From contig NZ_SCNN01000006.1 in assembly GCF_005503535.1 (NCBI RefSeq), positions 1-64,000 on the forward strand: DNA of 64,000 nucleotides, written 5' to 3'. Shown piece after piece: positions 37,379 through 46,498 of this stretch. The notes under the pieces were generated by a model that saw only the letters and a program-made list of their open reading frames with translations, was not told where the DNA came from and ran no database searches. Every line of letters begins with the position of its first letter. Positions within the stretch are counted from its first letter, which is position 1. The stretch comes from Mesorhizobium comanense. GTDB taxonomy: Bacteria > Pseudomonadota > Alphaproteobacteria > Rhizobiales > Rhizobiaceae. The translations under genes and the position numbers were made by a program.

Positions 37379-38728
37379 ATGCAAACTCCGTTTGGCACCG
37401 GTCAGGCAAACAGGGAAAGCACGGATCTGGCCTTCACCGATCCGTTAACCGGGCTTGGCAACCATCGCCGCTTTTTCGACAAGGTGGATCGCCTGATCAG
37501 CGACCGCGCCGACGATCCCGCGCCCTTCACCGTCGGCATTCTCGATCTCGACGGCTTCAAGCCGATCAACGACCTGTTCGGCCACAAGGCCGGCGACGAC
37601 ATCCTGATCCAGGTCGCCATGCGGCTGCGCGCCTCGATGGACGGACATTCGACCGTCTGCCGCATCGGTGCCGACGAATTCGCCTTCCTCTATCCGCTGG
37701 TGTTCTCGGAAGAGGCCGCGGCGGAGAAATCCCGCATGCTGATCGAGATCCTGTCGGCGCCCTATGATGTCGGCGAACGCACCGCCAGGCTGTCGGCCTC
37801 GGTCGGCTGCTCGCTGTTCTATTCCGGCGACGAGACCACCGAGATCCTCATCAACAAGGCCGAAACCGCTCTTTACCATGCCAAGCGCTCCGGCCGTGGC
37901 CGGGTCGTCGTCTATACCAGGGAGATGGAGGAGGCGGCCAAGCGCGTCACCCGCATCGAGCAGGCCTTGCGCCGCGCCGTCTCCGCCGGAGAGGTCGAGC
38001 CGCATTTCCAGCCCATCGTCGACCTCAACACGCGCCGCACCATCGGCTTCGAGACGCTGGCGCGCTGGACCGACCGCGATCTCGGCGCGGTGCCGCCGAC
38101 CGTCTTCATCCCCATCGCCGAGGAGCGCGGCATCATCGGCCCACTGTCGCAGCTGGTGCTGCGCAAGGCGACGGAAGCCGCCAAGAGTTGGCCGGCGGAT
38201 CTGTTTCTGTCCTTCAACCTGTCGCCCTCGCAGCTCGTCGACCAGAACACCGGCCTGCATATACTGGCGATCCTCGACCGCACCGGCTTCGATCCGCGCC
38301 GGCTGGAGATCGAGATCACCGAGACCGGCCTGATGAACGATCCGGCTTCGGCCGCGCAGATCGTCGAAGACCTGCGCCGCGTCGGCATCCGCGTCTCGCT
38401 CGACGATTTCGGCACCGGCCAGTCCTCGCTCGGCCGCCTGCGCGAATTCCATTTCGACAAGCTCAAGATCGATCGCGCCTTCGTCTCCTCCATTCTCGAC
38501 GACCGGCCCTCCGAACACATCATCCGCGCCATTCTCGCAATGTGCGAGGGGCTCGGCATGGATGTGGTCGCCGAAGGCATCGAGGAGGAAGCGCAGGCGG
38601 ACCGCCTGGTTCAGTTCGGCTGTGCCGGCGGGCAGGGCTATCTGTTCGGCAGGCCGGCCGATGCCGACGCCACGCTCGGCTATCTCCGCGATTCGTTCCG
38701 CGGCGCCTTGCGCGCCAAGGCGATCTGA
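37379..38728 (+). CDS. GGDEF-EAL cyclic-di-GMP protein
   Basis: A 449-residue soluble protein with no sensor or membrane part. The GGDEF domain spans residues about 15-175, with signature GADEF (97-101) in place of GGDEF. There is no RxxD inhibitory site before it. The EAL domain spans about 195-440, with ETL (225-227) in place of EAL, and keeps NLSPSQL, EITETGLM, DDFGTGQSSL, KIDRAFV and EGIEEEAQ. The phosphodiesterase residues look complete, so hydrolysis of c-di-GMP is more likely than synthesis. Monocistronic, with a 206-bp leader region that shows nothing else. Confidence 0.92.
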   Translation: MQTPFGTGQANRESTDLAFTDPLTGLGNHRRFFDKVDRLISDRADDPAPFTVGILDLDGFKPINDLFGHKAGDDILIQVAMRLRASMDGHSTVCRIGADEFAFLYPLVFSEEAAAEKSRMLIEILSAPYDVGERTARLSASVGCSLFYSGDETTEILINKAETALYHAKRSGRGRVVVYTREMEEAAKRVTRIEQALRRAVSAGEVEPHFQPIVDLNTRRTIGFETLARWTDRDLGAVPPTVFIPIAEERGIIGPLSQLVLRKATEAAKSWPADLFLSFNLSPSQLVDQNTGLHILAILDRTGFDPRRLEIEITETGLMNDPASAAQIVEDLRRVGIRVSLDDFGTGQSSLGRLREFHFDKLKIDRAFVSSILDDRPSEHIIRAILAMCEGLGMDVVAEGIEEEAQADRLVQFGCAGGQGYLFGRPADADATLGYLRDSFRGALRAKAI

Positions 38729-38886
38729 CAAGCGGCCTCACGGTCCGGACCAGGGCTGCCGGTCGCGCCTTTGGCCGGCGATCCCGACTTTTTGTCAGAC
38801 ATAAGCCGACAAATCCGTCTTTTCGCCCTTGCCCGCGAGGCGTGTCTGGCTAGGATGCGCGCCGGTCAATCCGGGAGACGGAAATC

Positions 38887-39654
38887 ATGATGCCATCGGC
38901 GCGTTTTGCCGACCTCGAAGGCGCCTCGGTGCTGATCACCGGCGGCGGCTCCGGCATCGGCGCGGCGCTGACCGAGGGTTTTGTCCGCCAGGGCGCCAAG
39001 GTCGCCTTCATCGACATCGCTGAAAAACCCAGCACCGAACTTGCCGACCGCATCGAGAAGGAACTCGGCCGCCGGCCACTTTACCTCAAGGCGGATTTGC
39101 GTGACATCGAGGCGCTGCGGGCGGCCGCGGCGAAGGCGGCCGAGGCGCATGGCGACGTCACCGTGCTGATCAACAACGCCGCCTGGGACGAACGCCACGA
39201 GGTGGCCGACGTCACCGCAGAATTCTGGGACAACAACCTCGCCATCAACCTGCGGCCGCATTTCTTCACCGCGCAGGCGGTGGCGCCGGGCATGAAACGG
39301 GCCGGAGGTGGCTCGATCATCAACTTCACCTCGACCTCCTACCTGATCAACCACCCCGACATGCCGGCCTATACCGCCGCCAAGGCCGGCATCCTCGGTC
39401 TCACCAAGGGTCTGGCCGGCAAGCTCGGTCCGGACCGCGTCCGCGTCAACGCCGTGGCGCCGGGCTGGGTGATCACCGAGCGGCAGCAGGAACGCTGGGT
39501 GACCGAAGGCGCGCTTGAGGCGCATGTCGCCAAGCAATGCATCAAGGACGTGATGCGGCCCGACGACATGGTCGGCACCGTGCTGTTCCTGGCCTCGGAC
39601 GCCTCGCGCATGCTGACCGCGCAGATGCTGATCGTCGATGGGGGCTTCCTGTGA
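38887..39654 (+). CDS. SDR-family sugar dehydrogenase (probable galactose/arabinose type)
   Basis: A 255-residue short-chain dehydrogenase. The nucleotide motif is TGGGSGIG (residues 18-25), NNAA occurs at 96-99, and the catalytic Tyr162 and Lys166 lie in YTAAK with a Ser near 149-151. Asp43 at the end of the second strand suggests NAD preference. It is the first gene of an operon with dgoK, dgoA and a lactonase, which fits oxidation of a sugar (galactose, arabinose or fucose) to its lactone. The exact substrate is inferred from context. Confidence 0.9.
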   Translation: MMPSARFADLEGASVLITGGGSGIGAALTEGFVRQGAKVAFIDIAEKPSTELADRIEKELGRRPLYLKADLRDIEALRAAAAKAAEAHGDVTVLINNAAWDERHEVADVTAEFWDNNLAINLRPHFFTAQAVAPGMKRAGGGSIINFTSTSYLINHPDMPAYTAAKAGILGLTKGLAGKLGPDRVRVNAVAPGWVITERQQERWVTEGALEAHVAKQCIKDVMRPDDMVGTVLFLASDASRMLTAQMLIVDGGFL

Positions 39655-40610
39655 GCCCGGGACTTGCCGGCAGCGTTCCCGCCGTCGCGGCGCTGGACTG
39701 GGGCACGACCCGGCTCCGGGCCTGGCTGATCGACGCCGGCGGCAAGGTGCTGGCCGAGCGTCGCGGCGACGACGGCCTGATCACAGCGCGCGAAAAGGGC
39801 TTTTCGACCGTGCTGGAGGGCCATTTGGCGGCCATGGGTGCGCCCGAGACGCTGCCCGTCATCATTTGCGGCATGGCCGGCTCGCGCCAGGGCTGGATCG
39901 AGGCGCCCTATGTCGGCGTGCCGTCGCCGATCGGCGCCATCCTGCGCGGCGCGGCGCGTATCGAGGGCGAGCGCCGCGACATCCGCATCGTGCCGGGCCT
40001 CGCCCAGCGCCTGGCCGACGCGCCTGACGTGATGCGGGGCGAGGAAACACAGCTCGCCGGCGCCGGTTTGCCGGCAAAGGGCCGGCATCTCGCCTGTATG
40101 CCGGGCACGCATTCGAAATGGGTCGTGGTCGAGGACGGCGTTGTCGCCGGCTTCGGCACATGGCCGACCGGCGAACTGTTCTCGGTGCTCGCCTCGCATT
40201 CGATCCTCAAGCATTCGCTGGGTGAGCACCCTGCTCCGGTGACGGCGGATAGCCCATTCTTCCGGCAATGGTGCGAGCGGGCGCTCGGCGAGGGCGGCGA
40301 CGTCACCTCGAAACTGTTTGCCATCCGCGCCGCCGGGCTCCTGCAGGACCTGAAGGCGCAGGACGCAGCGGCCTGCCTGTCGGGGCTTCTTATCGGCGGC
40401 GAGATCGCTTCGGCCAAGCGCCGTTATGGCGCCGGCGATGCTCCGGTCGTGCTGATCGCCTCGGGCGCTCTCGCCTCGCTCTATGCGGCCGCGCTCGACC
40501 TTGCAGGGCTTGCCTTGCGCGCCGTCGACGCGGATGAAGCGGTGCGCGCCGGCTTGATCGAGGCAGCGCGCGAGAACGGCATGATCCCCAGAACCGGAGC
40601 CTTGGCATGA
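39651..40610 (+). CDS. dgoK: 2-dehydro-3-deoxygalactonokinase
   Basis: A 319-residue kinase of the DgoK family that phosphorylates 2-dehydro-3-deoxygalactonate. The N-terminal phosphate motif is ALDWGTTRLRAWLID; the family segments CMPGTHSKWV and GTWPTGELFSVL are present. The GTG start at 39651 overlaps the SDR stop as GTGA and follows GGGGG. The dgoA ATG overlaps its own stop. Translation coupling across the operon is likely. Confidence 0.93.
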   Translation: MSPGLAGSVPAVAALDWGTTRLRAWLIDAGGKVLAERRGDDGLITAREKGFSTVLEGHLAAMGAPETLPVIICGMAGSRQGWIEAPYVGVPSPIGAILRGAARIEGERRDIRIVPGLAQRLADAPDVMRGEETQLAGAGLPAKGRHLACMPGTHSKWVVVEDGVVAGFGTWPTGELFSVLASHSILKHSLGEHPAPVTADSPFFRQWCERALGEGGDVTSKLFAIRAAGLLQDLKAQDAAACLSGLLIGGEIASAKRRYGAGDAPVVLIASGALASLYAAALDLAGLALRAVDADEAVRAGLIEAARENGMIPRTGALA

Positions 40611-41248
40611 CCGAGACCGCAGCCTTTCCAAAGCTCAAGCGCGGGCTGGTCGCCATCTTGCGCGGCCTGAAAGCCGCCGATGCGATCGCCATGGGGCAGG
40701 CGTTGTTCGATGCCGGTATCGAGGCCATCGAAGTGCCGCTCAACTCGCCCCAACCCTTCTCGTCGATCGCCAGGATTGTCGAAGTGCTGCCGAAAACGGC
40801 CTTGGTCGGCGCCGGCACGGTGCTGACGGCCGCCGATGTCGACGGCCTGCACAAGGCCGGCGGGCGGCTCCTGGTCAGCCCCAACATCGATGCCGAAGTG
40901 ATGGCGCGCGCCAGGCATTACGGCATGGTGACCATGCCCGGCGTGTTCACCCCGACCGAGGCCTTCCAGGCGATCCGGCTGGGCGCCTCGGCGCTGAAAT
41001 TCTTTCCGGCGAGCGCGCTCGGTGCATCAGGCATATCAGCCATCCGCGCGGTGCTGCCGGCGCAGACGCTGGTTGGCGCCGTCGGCGGCGTTTCGGAAAA
41101 GGATTTCGCTGCCTACAAGGCGGTTGGCGTCACGGTCTTCGGGCTTGGCTCCAGCCTGTTCAAGCCGGGCATGAGCGTCGACGACGTGGCCGCGCGCGCG
41201 CAGGCGGCCGTCGCTACCTGGGATGCGGTGTTCGGAGACGCAGGATGA
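40607..41248 (+). CDS. dgoA: 2-dehydro-3-deoxy-6-phosphogalactonate aldolase
   Basis: A 213-residue class I aldolase of the KDPG/KDPGal family that cleaves KDPGal to pyruvate and glyceraldehyde 3-phosphate. Schiff-base Lys131 lies in SALKFFPAS and catalytic Glu42 in AIEVPLNSP, with GAGTVL following. NSPQP after Glu42 is typical of DgoA. Overlaps dgoK (ATGA) and the next gene (ATG at 41245 before its TGA). Confidence 0.94.
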   Translation: MTETAAFPKLKRGLVAILRGLKAADAIAMGQALFDAGIEAIEVPLNSPQPFSSIARIVEVLPKTALVGAGTVLTAADVDGLHKAGGRLLVSPNIDAEVMARARHYGMVTMPGVFTPTEAFQAIRLGASALKFFPASALGASGISAIRAVLPAQTLVGAVGGVSEKDFAAYKAVGVTVFGLGSSLFKPGMSVDDVAARAQAAVATWDAVFGDAG

Positions 41249-42126
41249 ATGAAGCGCTCGTTTCGGTTTTTTCCGATCATGTCTGCCAGCTCGGTGAGGG
41301 GCCGAGCTACGATCCCGCCACCGATGCGCTGTTCTGGTTCGACATCGTCAACGGCCAGCTTCTGGAAAAGCAGCTGTCGGGCGGTGCCACCAAGGTCCAT
41401 GAGCTCGGCCAGATGGCCAGCGCCATCGCCGTCATCGACGACAAGCGCCAGCTGATCGCCACCGAAACCGGGCTTTTTGTCCGCGACGTCGCGACCGGCA
41501 AGATGACGCTGCACACACAGATCGAAGCCGACAATCGGGTCACCCGCTCCAATGATGCCCGTGTTCATCCCTGCGGTGCCTTCTGGGTCGGCACCATGGG
41601 CAAGGGCGAGGAAAAGGGCGCGGGCTCGATCTACTGGTTTTTCAAGGGCGAACTGCGTCGCCTGTTTTCCGACATCACAGTGACCAACTCCATCTGTTTT
41701 TCCGAGGATGGCGCGCTCGCCTACTACACCGACACTTCGACCGGATTGCTGATGCGCGTCGCCTGCGACCCCGCCACCGGCCTGCCCGCCGGCGAACCGA
41801 AAGTCTTCGTCGATCACCGCGCGGCCAAGGGCTATGTCGACGGCTCGGTGCTCGACCGCGACGGCATTTTGTGGAATGCCGTCTGGGGCGGCAGCGTCAT
41901 CGAGGCCTATGGCCCTGACGGCAAGCTCGTGCGCACCGTCGCCATGCCGGTGACGCAGCCCTCCTGTCCGGCCTTCGTCGGCGCCAAGGCCGACCGGCTG
42001 GCGGTCACCTCGGCCTGGTCGGGCAAGAACGAGAAGCAGCGCCTGCTCGACCTGCAGGGCGGCATGACCTTCCTGCTCGACATTCCCGTCAACGGCCGCC
42101 TCGAGCCGCGCGTGCTGATCGCCTGA
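41245..42126 (+). CDS. SMP-30/gluconolactonase family sugar lactonase
   Basis: A 293-residue six-bladed beta-propeller lactonase. The expected metal ligands are present: Glu18 (LGEGPS), Asn103 (RSNDAR), Asn148 (TVTNSICFS) and Asp199 (GYVDGS). In this operon it would open the galactono- or arabinono-lactone made by the SDR. A galactonate dehydratase (dgoD) is needed to complete the route and is not in the window. Last gene of the four-gene operon. Confidence 0.9.
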   Translation: MNEALVSVFSDHVCQLGEGPSYDPATDALFWFDIVNGQLLEKQLSGGATKVHELGQMASAIAVIDDKRQLIATETGLFVRDVATGKMTLHTQIEADNRVTRSNDARVHPCGAFWVGTMGKGEEKGAGSIYWFFKGELRRLFSDITVTNSICFSEDGALAYYTDTSTGLLMRVACDPATGLPAGEPKVFVDHRAAKGYVDGSVLDRDGILWNAVWGGSVIEAYGPDGKLVRTVAMPVTQPSCPAFVGAKADRLAVTSAWSGKNEKQRLLDLQGGMTFLLDIPVNGRLEPRVLIA

Positions 42127-42257
42127 ATTGGGAGCGTCATTTCGGCCCGCATGCCGCGCTGTCGCGCAGGCGTCCGGCGCAAGTCGGTTTCCCGAAAGCC
42201 TGAGCCCTGAGCCATGCGATGGTGGGCGCCTCGCAAAGTTCGGAAACCGGTCGTCTC

Positions 42258-43313
42258 ATGCCCAGCCCCAGAAAGCTCATCCTCGTCCACGAACCGGAGA
42301 AAGCCTGCCTCGAGCGGCTGATCGCTGCGGGTTATCCAAGCGCACGCGCGCTCGAAATCTCGTCATACCTGGCGCAGTCGACCGATCTCGCTCCTGAATT
42401 CGATGCGATCGCCGAGGCTTGCCGGGCGCGCGGCCTGTCCTTCGCGCCGGTGATGCTCGACGATGCCGCCGGCGTCCTTGCCGGCGAGGATCCCGAAGCG
42501 GTCCTGGTCTGGACGCTGACCGACGGCATCGCCTATTTCCGCGGCGGCGCGGCACCGGCCTTGGCGAGACTTGGCGGATTCGACACGGTTGGCGCCGACG
42601 ATTCCCTGTTCGCGCTGTGCCAGGACAAGTTCCGCTCCGGCGCCGTGCTCGGCGCGCTCGGCCTGCCGGTGCCGCAGGCCGGCCTTGCCCGCGACGGAAA
42701 ATGGCTGGTCGAGCCGCCGGCCTCGGCCAAGGGCTGGTTCGTCAAGCCGAACCGGCTCGGCGCCAAGATCGGCATCTGGCCGGATTCGCGCGTCGCGGAT
42801 CTCGACCACGCGCTCGAACTCAGCCGGCGGGTCTTTGCCGCCTATCGCGACGATGTCGTCGTCCAGCCCTATGTCGCCGGCCGCAATGTGCGCGCCAGTT
42901 TCCTGGGACTGACACCGAGGACCGGCGTCGAGGCACTCGGCGTCGCCTTCGTTGATTCCGGCGGCGATTTCCAGACCATGGCCGACAGCCTGGCGCTCTA
43001 CGGTGAAACCGGCGAGGCAGCCAAAGCCACGGGACAGTATGCCGAGCCGGACCTTGTGCCGGTGGCGGACAGCCAGCCGGCCGCCGATGCAAGGATCAGG
43101 GAGATCGCATCGCGGCTGATGAGCGGGCTCGGCTTGCGCGACGTGTTTTCGATCGACCTGCGTGTCGAGCCCGACGACACGGTCCATCTCATCGAATTCG
43201 AGGTCTGCCCCGGCCTGCCGTGCTTCGATTTCCGTGCCTATTGCCGGCAGCAATGGGACCTGACCCTTGCCGAGGCAATGGCCGAAACCGCAGCCAGCCG
43301 CCTTGCCGGCTGA
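42258..43313 (+). CDS. ATP-grasp protein, D-Ala-D-Ala ligase-like
   Basis: A 351-residue soluble protein with the ATP-grasp fold: KGWFVKPNRLGAKIGIW as the ATP-binding Lys region, VVVQPYVAGRNVRASFL, and VFSIDLRVEPDDTVHLIEFE near the metal site. The usual ExNxxPG metal motif reads EFEVCPG, with Glu replacing Asn. The start at 42258 (MPSPRKLILVHE) fits the fold; an ATG at 42219 would add 13 residues. No murein or peptide biosynthesis partner lies nearby, so the substrate is unknown. Confidence 0.8.
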   Translation: MPSPRKLILVHEPEKACLERLIAAGYPSARALEISSYLAQSTDLAPEFDAIAEACRARGLSFAPVMLDDAAGVLAGEDPEAVLVWTLTDGIAYFRGGAAPALARLGGFDTVGADDSLFALCQDKFRSGAVLGALGLPVPQAGLARDGKWLVEPPASAKGWFVKPNRLGAKIGIWPDSRVADLDHALELSRRVFAAYRDDVVVQPYVAGRNVRASFLGLTPRTGVEALGVAFVDSGGDFQTMADSLALYGETGEAAKATGQYAEPDLVPVADSQPAADARIREIASRLMSGLGLRDVFSIDLRVEPDDTVHLIEFEVCPGLPCFDFRAYCRQQWDLTLAEAMAETAASRLAG

Positions 43314-43355
43314 CACCATCGCTGCCAGGCTCCGCGCCATTGCCGGCCCCGCCGG

Positions 43356-43430
43356 CGGTTGGCCTAACCCCTTGTTTTGACGCGGTTCCCGGAGGGAAAA
43401 CCGGTTCACACTTCCCCTGGAACTGCTTTA
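43356..43430. repeat. Dispersed intergenic repeat with two recognisable halves
   Basis: The left half (43356-43392) is an inverted match of 2936-2973 (about 33 of 37). The right half (43394-43430) matches 31473-31509 (30 of 37). It lies upstream of the ltrA-like gene. Confidence 0.65.
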
Positions 43431-43463
43431 GTATCGGCCATCGACCCCAGCGAAGGCCGCGCG

Positions 43464-44726
43464 ATGAACACGACGCTAGTCAATCCTGAAACCCTCCACC
43501 ACCACATCAGGCGCATGGCCGGGCGCGATCCGCATGAAGCGCATCGCGTCGCAACGCCGCTCGAACTCCTGTTTGACCTGACCTTCGTCACCGCCTTCAG
43601 CTTCGCCTCCTCGCAACTTGCCCATGCGCTGGCCGAGGGGCATTACACGGCAGCGCTGCTCGGCTTTGCCTTCGCCAGCTTCGCCATCTGCTGGGCCTGG
43701 ATCAACTTTTCCTGGTTCTCTTCCGCCTACGACACCGACGACTGGGTCTTCCGGCTCATCACCATGGTGCAGATGATCGGCGTGCTGGTGCTGGCTGTCG
43801 GCCTGCCGCGCATGTTCGCCTCCATCGAGCATGGCGAACACCTCGACAATTCGGTGATGGTGTTCGGCTACGTCATCATGCGCGTCGCCATGATCGTCCA
43901 ATGGCTGCGCGCGGCACGGCAGGATCCTTCCCGGCGCGGCATTTGCCTGACCTATGTCGTGGCCATTGCCATCGCCCAGATCGGCTGGGTGGTGCAGATC
44001 CTTTTCGACTTCCCGGTGGGGACCAGCATCGTTCTGGCCATCATCCTGCTTCTGATCGAGCTGGCCGGACCGGTGATCGCCGAACGCAGGCATGGCGGCA
44101 CGCCATGGCATGCCCACCACATGGCCGAGCGCTACAGCCTGTTTGCCATCATCGCGCTCGGCGAAGGCGTCGTCGGCACGCTGGCGAGCCTGTCGGCCGT
44201 GGTCGAGGAGCAAGGCTGGTCGCTCGACGCCGCCCTGGTCTGCATTGCCGGCACCGGGCTCACCTTCGGCATGTGGTGGGTGTACTACATGCTGCCCTCG
44301 GCGCCGGTGCTTCATGCCCACCGCAACCGGGCCTTCGTCTGGGGCTATGGCCAGATGCTGATCGTCGCTGCCATCGTGGCGACCGGCGCGGGCCTGCATG
44401 TCGCGGCCTATTTCATCGAGCACAAGGCCCATATCGGCCCGCTGGCGACGCTGCTTGCCACCGCAATTCCCGTCGCCGTTTTCCTGGCGGCGGTCTATGC
44501 GCTCTATACCTACCTGGTCCGGCGCTTCGACCCGTTCCACATCTGGCTGCTGCTGGCGACGGCGGCGGTGGTCGTCCTTGCCATTTTCGCCGCGGTCGCC
44601 GGTGTCGACATGGCCATCTGCCTGGTCATCCTGATGCTGGCGCCGGCCGTCACCGTGGTCGGCTATGAAGCGCTCGGGCACCGCCACCAGGCGCAAGCGC
44701 TGGCGACTGACGAGCGTCCGGCATGA
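43464..44726 (+). CDS. Low-temperature-requirement A (LtrA) family membrane protein
   Basis: A 420-residue protein with about 11-12 helices and the LtrA signatures HRVATPLELLFDLTFVTAFS and ERYSLFAIIALGEGVVG. LtrA proteins are poorly understood inner-membrane proteins first linked to cold growth in Listeria. ATG 43464 is chosen because it starts a few residues before the conserved region; the upstream in-frame part falls in repeat sequence. Monocistronic. Confidence 0.88.
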   Translation: MNTTLVNPETLHHHIRRMAGRDPHEAHRVATPLELLFDLTFVTAFSFASSQLAHALAEGHYTAALLGFAFASFAICWAWINFSWFSSAYDTDDWVFRLITMVQMIGVLVLAVGLPRMFASIEHGEHLDNSVMVFGYVIMRVAMIVQWLRAARQDPSRRGICLTYVVAIAIAQIGWVVQILFDFPVGTSIVLAIILLLIELAGPVIAERRHGGTPWHAHHMAERYSLFAIIALGEGVVGTLASLSAVVEEQGWSLDAALVCIAGTGLTFGMWWVYYMLPSAPVLHAHRNRAFVWGYGQMLIVAAIVATGAGLHVAAYFIEHKAHIGPLATLLATAIPVAVFLAAVYALYTYLVRRFDPFHIWLLLATAAVVVLAIFAAVAGVDMAICLVILMLAPAVTVVGYEALGHRHQAQALATDERPA

Positions 44727-44732
44727 TTTCAT

Positions 44733-44759
44733 CGGGGAAAGCGCGCGGCGCTTTCCCCG
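44733..44759. terminator. Hairpin after ltrA-like gene
   Basis: CGGGGAAAGCGC (44733-44744) pairs with GCGCTTTCCCCG (44748-44759), perfect over 12 bp with a 3-nt loop, 7 bp after the ltrA-like stop. A T-run is lacking, and a copy of a repeat core (GCGCCAAAACA) follows, so it is also a repeat-family member. The terminator role is tentative. Confidence 0.45.
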
Positions 44760-44820
44760 GGAAATGCGCCAAAACAGAGGGATGGAGCCGTTCGCCGATT
44801 CCGTGAAGCGTTGAACGGAT

Positions 44821-45108
44821 CTAAATGCCTTCCACCAGCACGATCTCGCCGTCGGCGACCTTCTGGCGAATCGTCACCGCGTGCTGATATTCCGGCGAGT
44901 GGTAGCAGTCATGCGCCGCGGCCAGCGACGGAAACTCGATGACGACGTTGCGGGCGCGACCGGGCCCTTCGGCCTTCTCATGCTCGCCGCCGCGCGCCAG
45001 GAACTTGGCGCCGAAGCGTTCGAAGGCGGGTTTGGCGGCAGCAACATAATCCTTGTAGCCTTCGGCGTCGCGTACATCGACGCGGGCGATCCAGTATCCC
45101 TTGGGCAT
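44821..45108 (-). CDS. DUF1330 family protein
   Basis: A 95-residue ferredoxin-fold (dimeric alpha-beta barrel) protein. The family pattern is clear: MPKGYWIARVDVRD, then GRARNVVIEFPSLAAAHDCY and SPEYQHAVTIRQ. The DUF1330 function is unknown. It follows pyrF by 29 bp and probably belongs to the same transcript. Confidence 0.9.
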   Translation of the reverse strand: MPKGYWIARVDVRDAEGYKDYVAAAKPAFERFGAKFLARGGEHEKAEGPGRARNVVIEFPSLAAAHDCYHSPEYQHAVTIRQKVADGEIVLVEGI

Positions 45109-45137
45109 TTTCTGTCTCCGAAATCGTTGTCTGGAAA

Positions 45138-45845
45138 TTATGCCGAACGCATCTCATCGAGGATGGCTTCAGCCGCTGCCCGCCTGTTCGCGGCGGCCAC
45201 GATCGGACGGCCGACGACGAGATGGCTGGAACCGTTGCGGATCGCCTGCGCCGGCGCCACCACGCGCTTCTGGTCGCCATGGTCGCTGCCCGCCGGCCGG
45301 ATGCCCGGCGTCACCACCGCCATGTCGGGCCCGACGATGCGGCGCACCGCCTCGGCTTCCGCCGCAGAGCAGACAATGCCGCCCATGCCGGCATGCAGCG
45401 CCTGTTCGGAGCGCCTGAGCACCAGCGTGTGCGGGTCGTATTCATAGCCGACATCGATCATGTCCTGCTCGTCCATCGAGGTCAGCACGCTGACGGCGAG
45501 CAGGCAAAGGTCGCTGCCCCGGGCCGCTTCCACCGCCGCGCGCATCGCCTTGGGATAGGCATGGACGGTGAGCATGGTCATGCCCATCCTGACGATGTTC
45601 TCGACGCCCTTGGCCACCGTGTGGTCGATGTCGAGCAGCTTCATGTCGAGGAAGATCTTCGTGCCGCCGCTGGCCAGTTCCCTGGCGAAGTCGAGCCCGC
45701 CGGCGAAGGCCAGCTGATAGCCGATCTTGTAGAAGGAGACGAGGCCATCGAGCTGGCGCACCGCTTGCTCGGCCTCCTTCACCGTGGGCACGTCGAGACC
45801 CACGATCAGCCTTTCCTGGATGGACTGGGCCTGGATGCCGATCAC
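45138..45845 (-). CDS. pyrF: Orotidine 5'-phosphate decarboxylase
   Basis: A 235-residue TIM-barrel enzyme of the last step of UMP synthesis. The catalytic DxKxxD motif is LDMKLLDI (Asp67, Lys69, Asp72), with IVGLDVP at the start and VTPGIRP and VVGRPI in the phosphate loop. The GTG start at 45845 overlaps the stop of the FMN reductase gene as GTGA. A longer in-frame reading to 45896 exists but lies inside the upstream gene. Confidence 0.95.
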   Translation of the reverse strand: MIGIQAQSIQERLIVGLDVPTVKEAEQAVRQLDGLVSFYKIGYQLAFAGGLDFARELASGGTKIFLDMKLLDIDHTVAKGVENIVRMGMTMLTVHAYPKAMRAAVEAARGSDLCLLAVSVLTSMDEQDMIDVGYEYDPHTLVLRRSEQALHAGMGGIVCSAAEAEAVRRIVGPDMAVVTPGIRPAGSDHGDQKRVVAPAQAIRNGSSHLVVGRPIVAAANRRAAAEAILDEMRSA

Positions 45846-46438
45846 GCTTCGATCCGGGTCGACAGCATGCGCGAGGTTTCGATCAGCGTGCGGCATAGGT
45901 GCTCCATCGATGTGTGCAGTCTTTCGTCACGGAAATTGCCATCGCCGTCGAAGGCGTCGCCGCCGTCCGGCACCGAGCACTCCGCCGTCACCACCTCCAT
46001 CTGGCAACGCACCAGCACGGCGCGCAGATGGTTGATGCAACGTATGCCGGCGAAATGGCCGTTGGAGGACGAGCAGAGCCCGGCGACCTTGCCGGCCAGC
46101 GGCCGGACCGGCCTGCCGCCATCCCGGCGCACGCGGCTCACCCAGTCGATCGTGTTCTTGAGCAGCGGTGGGATCGAGCCGTTATATTCCGGCGTGGCGA
46201 TCAGCACCCCGTCATAGGCTGAAATCAGGCGGCCGAGCTTCACCGCGTTTTCGGGAACACCCTTTTCCCGTTCGAGGTCCTCGTCCAGGATCGGCAAGGG
46301 ATAGTCGGCGAGCGAAATGCGGGTCGCCTCGGCGCCTTGCAGCGCCAGTTCCTTAAGCGCGGCGTCGGCGGTCCTGCCGCTATAGGCGCCGGCCCGGATC
46401 GATCCGGCAAAGACGAGGATTCTCGGGATCACTGCCAT
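45842..46438 (-). CDS. NADPH-dependent FMN reductase family protein
   Basis: A 198-residue flavodoxin-like protein. Phosphate-loop motif [17 protein letters not shown] follows the first strand, and [20 protein letters not shown] is the family FMN-binding signature. Likely reduces flavin or quinone. First gene of the operon with pyrF and the DUF1330 gene (GTGA overlap). ATG 46438 is chosen because the first strand ([11 protein letters not shown]) begins there. Confidence 0.9.
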   Translation of the reverse strand: MAVIPRILVFAGSIRAGAYSGRTADAALKELALQGAEATRISLADYPLPILDEDLEREKGVPENAVKLGRLISAYDGVLIATPEYNGSIPPLLKNTIDWVSRVRRDGGRPVRPLAGKVAGLCSSSNGHFAGIRCINHLRAVLVRCQMEVVTAECSVPDGGDAFDGDGNFRDERLHTSMEHLCRTLIETSRMLSTRIEA

Positions 46439-46498
46439 TGGCCAACCTTGTTCCCGGACAGGTACAGCCAAGGGCGGCTCAAATCAACGCCAACTTCG

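Noticed and set aside
45138..45896. Longer pyrF start at 45896
   Set aside because: It would overlap the upstream FMN reductase gene by 55 bp. The GTG at 45845 gives a GTGA overlap and normal length.
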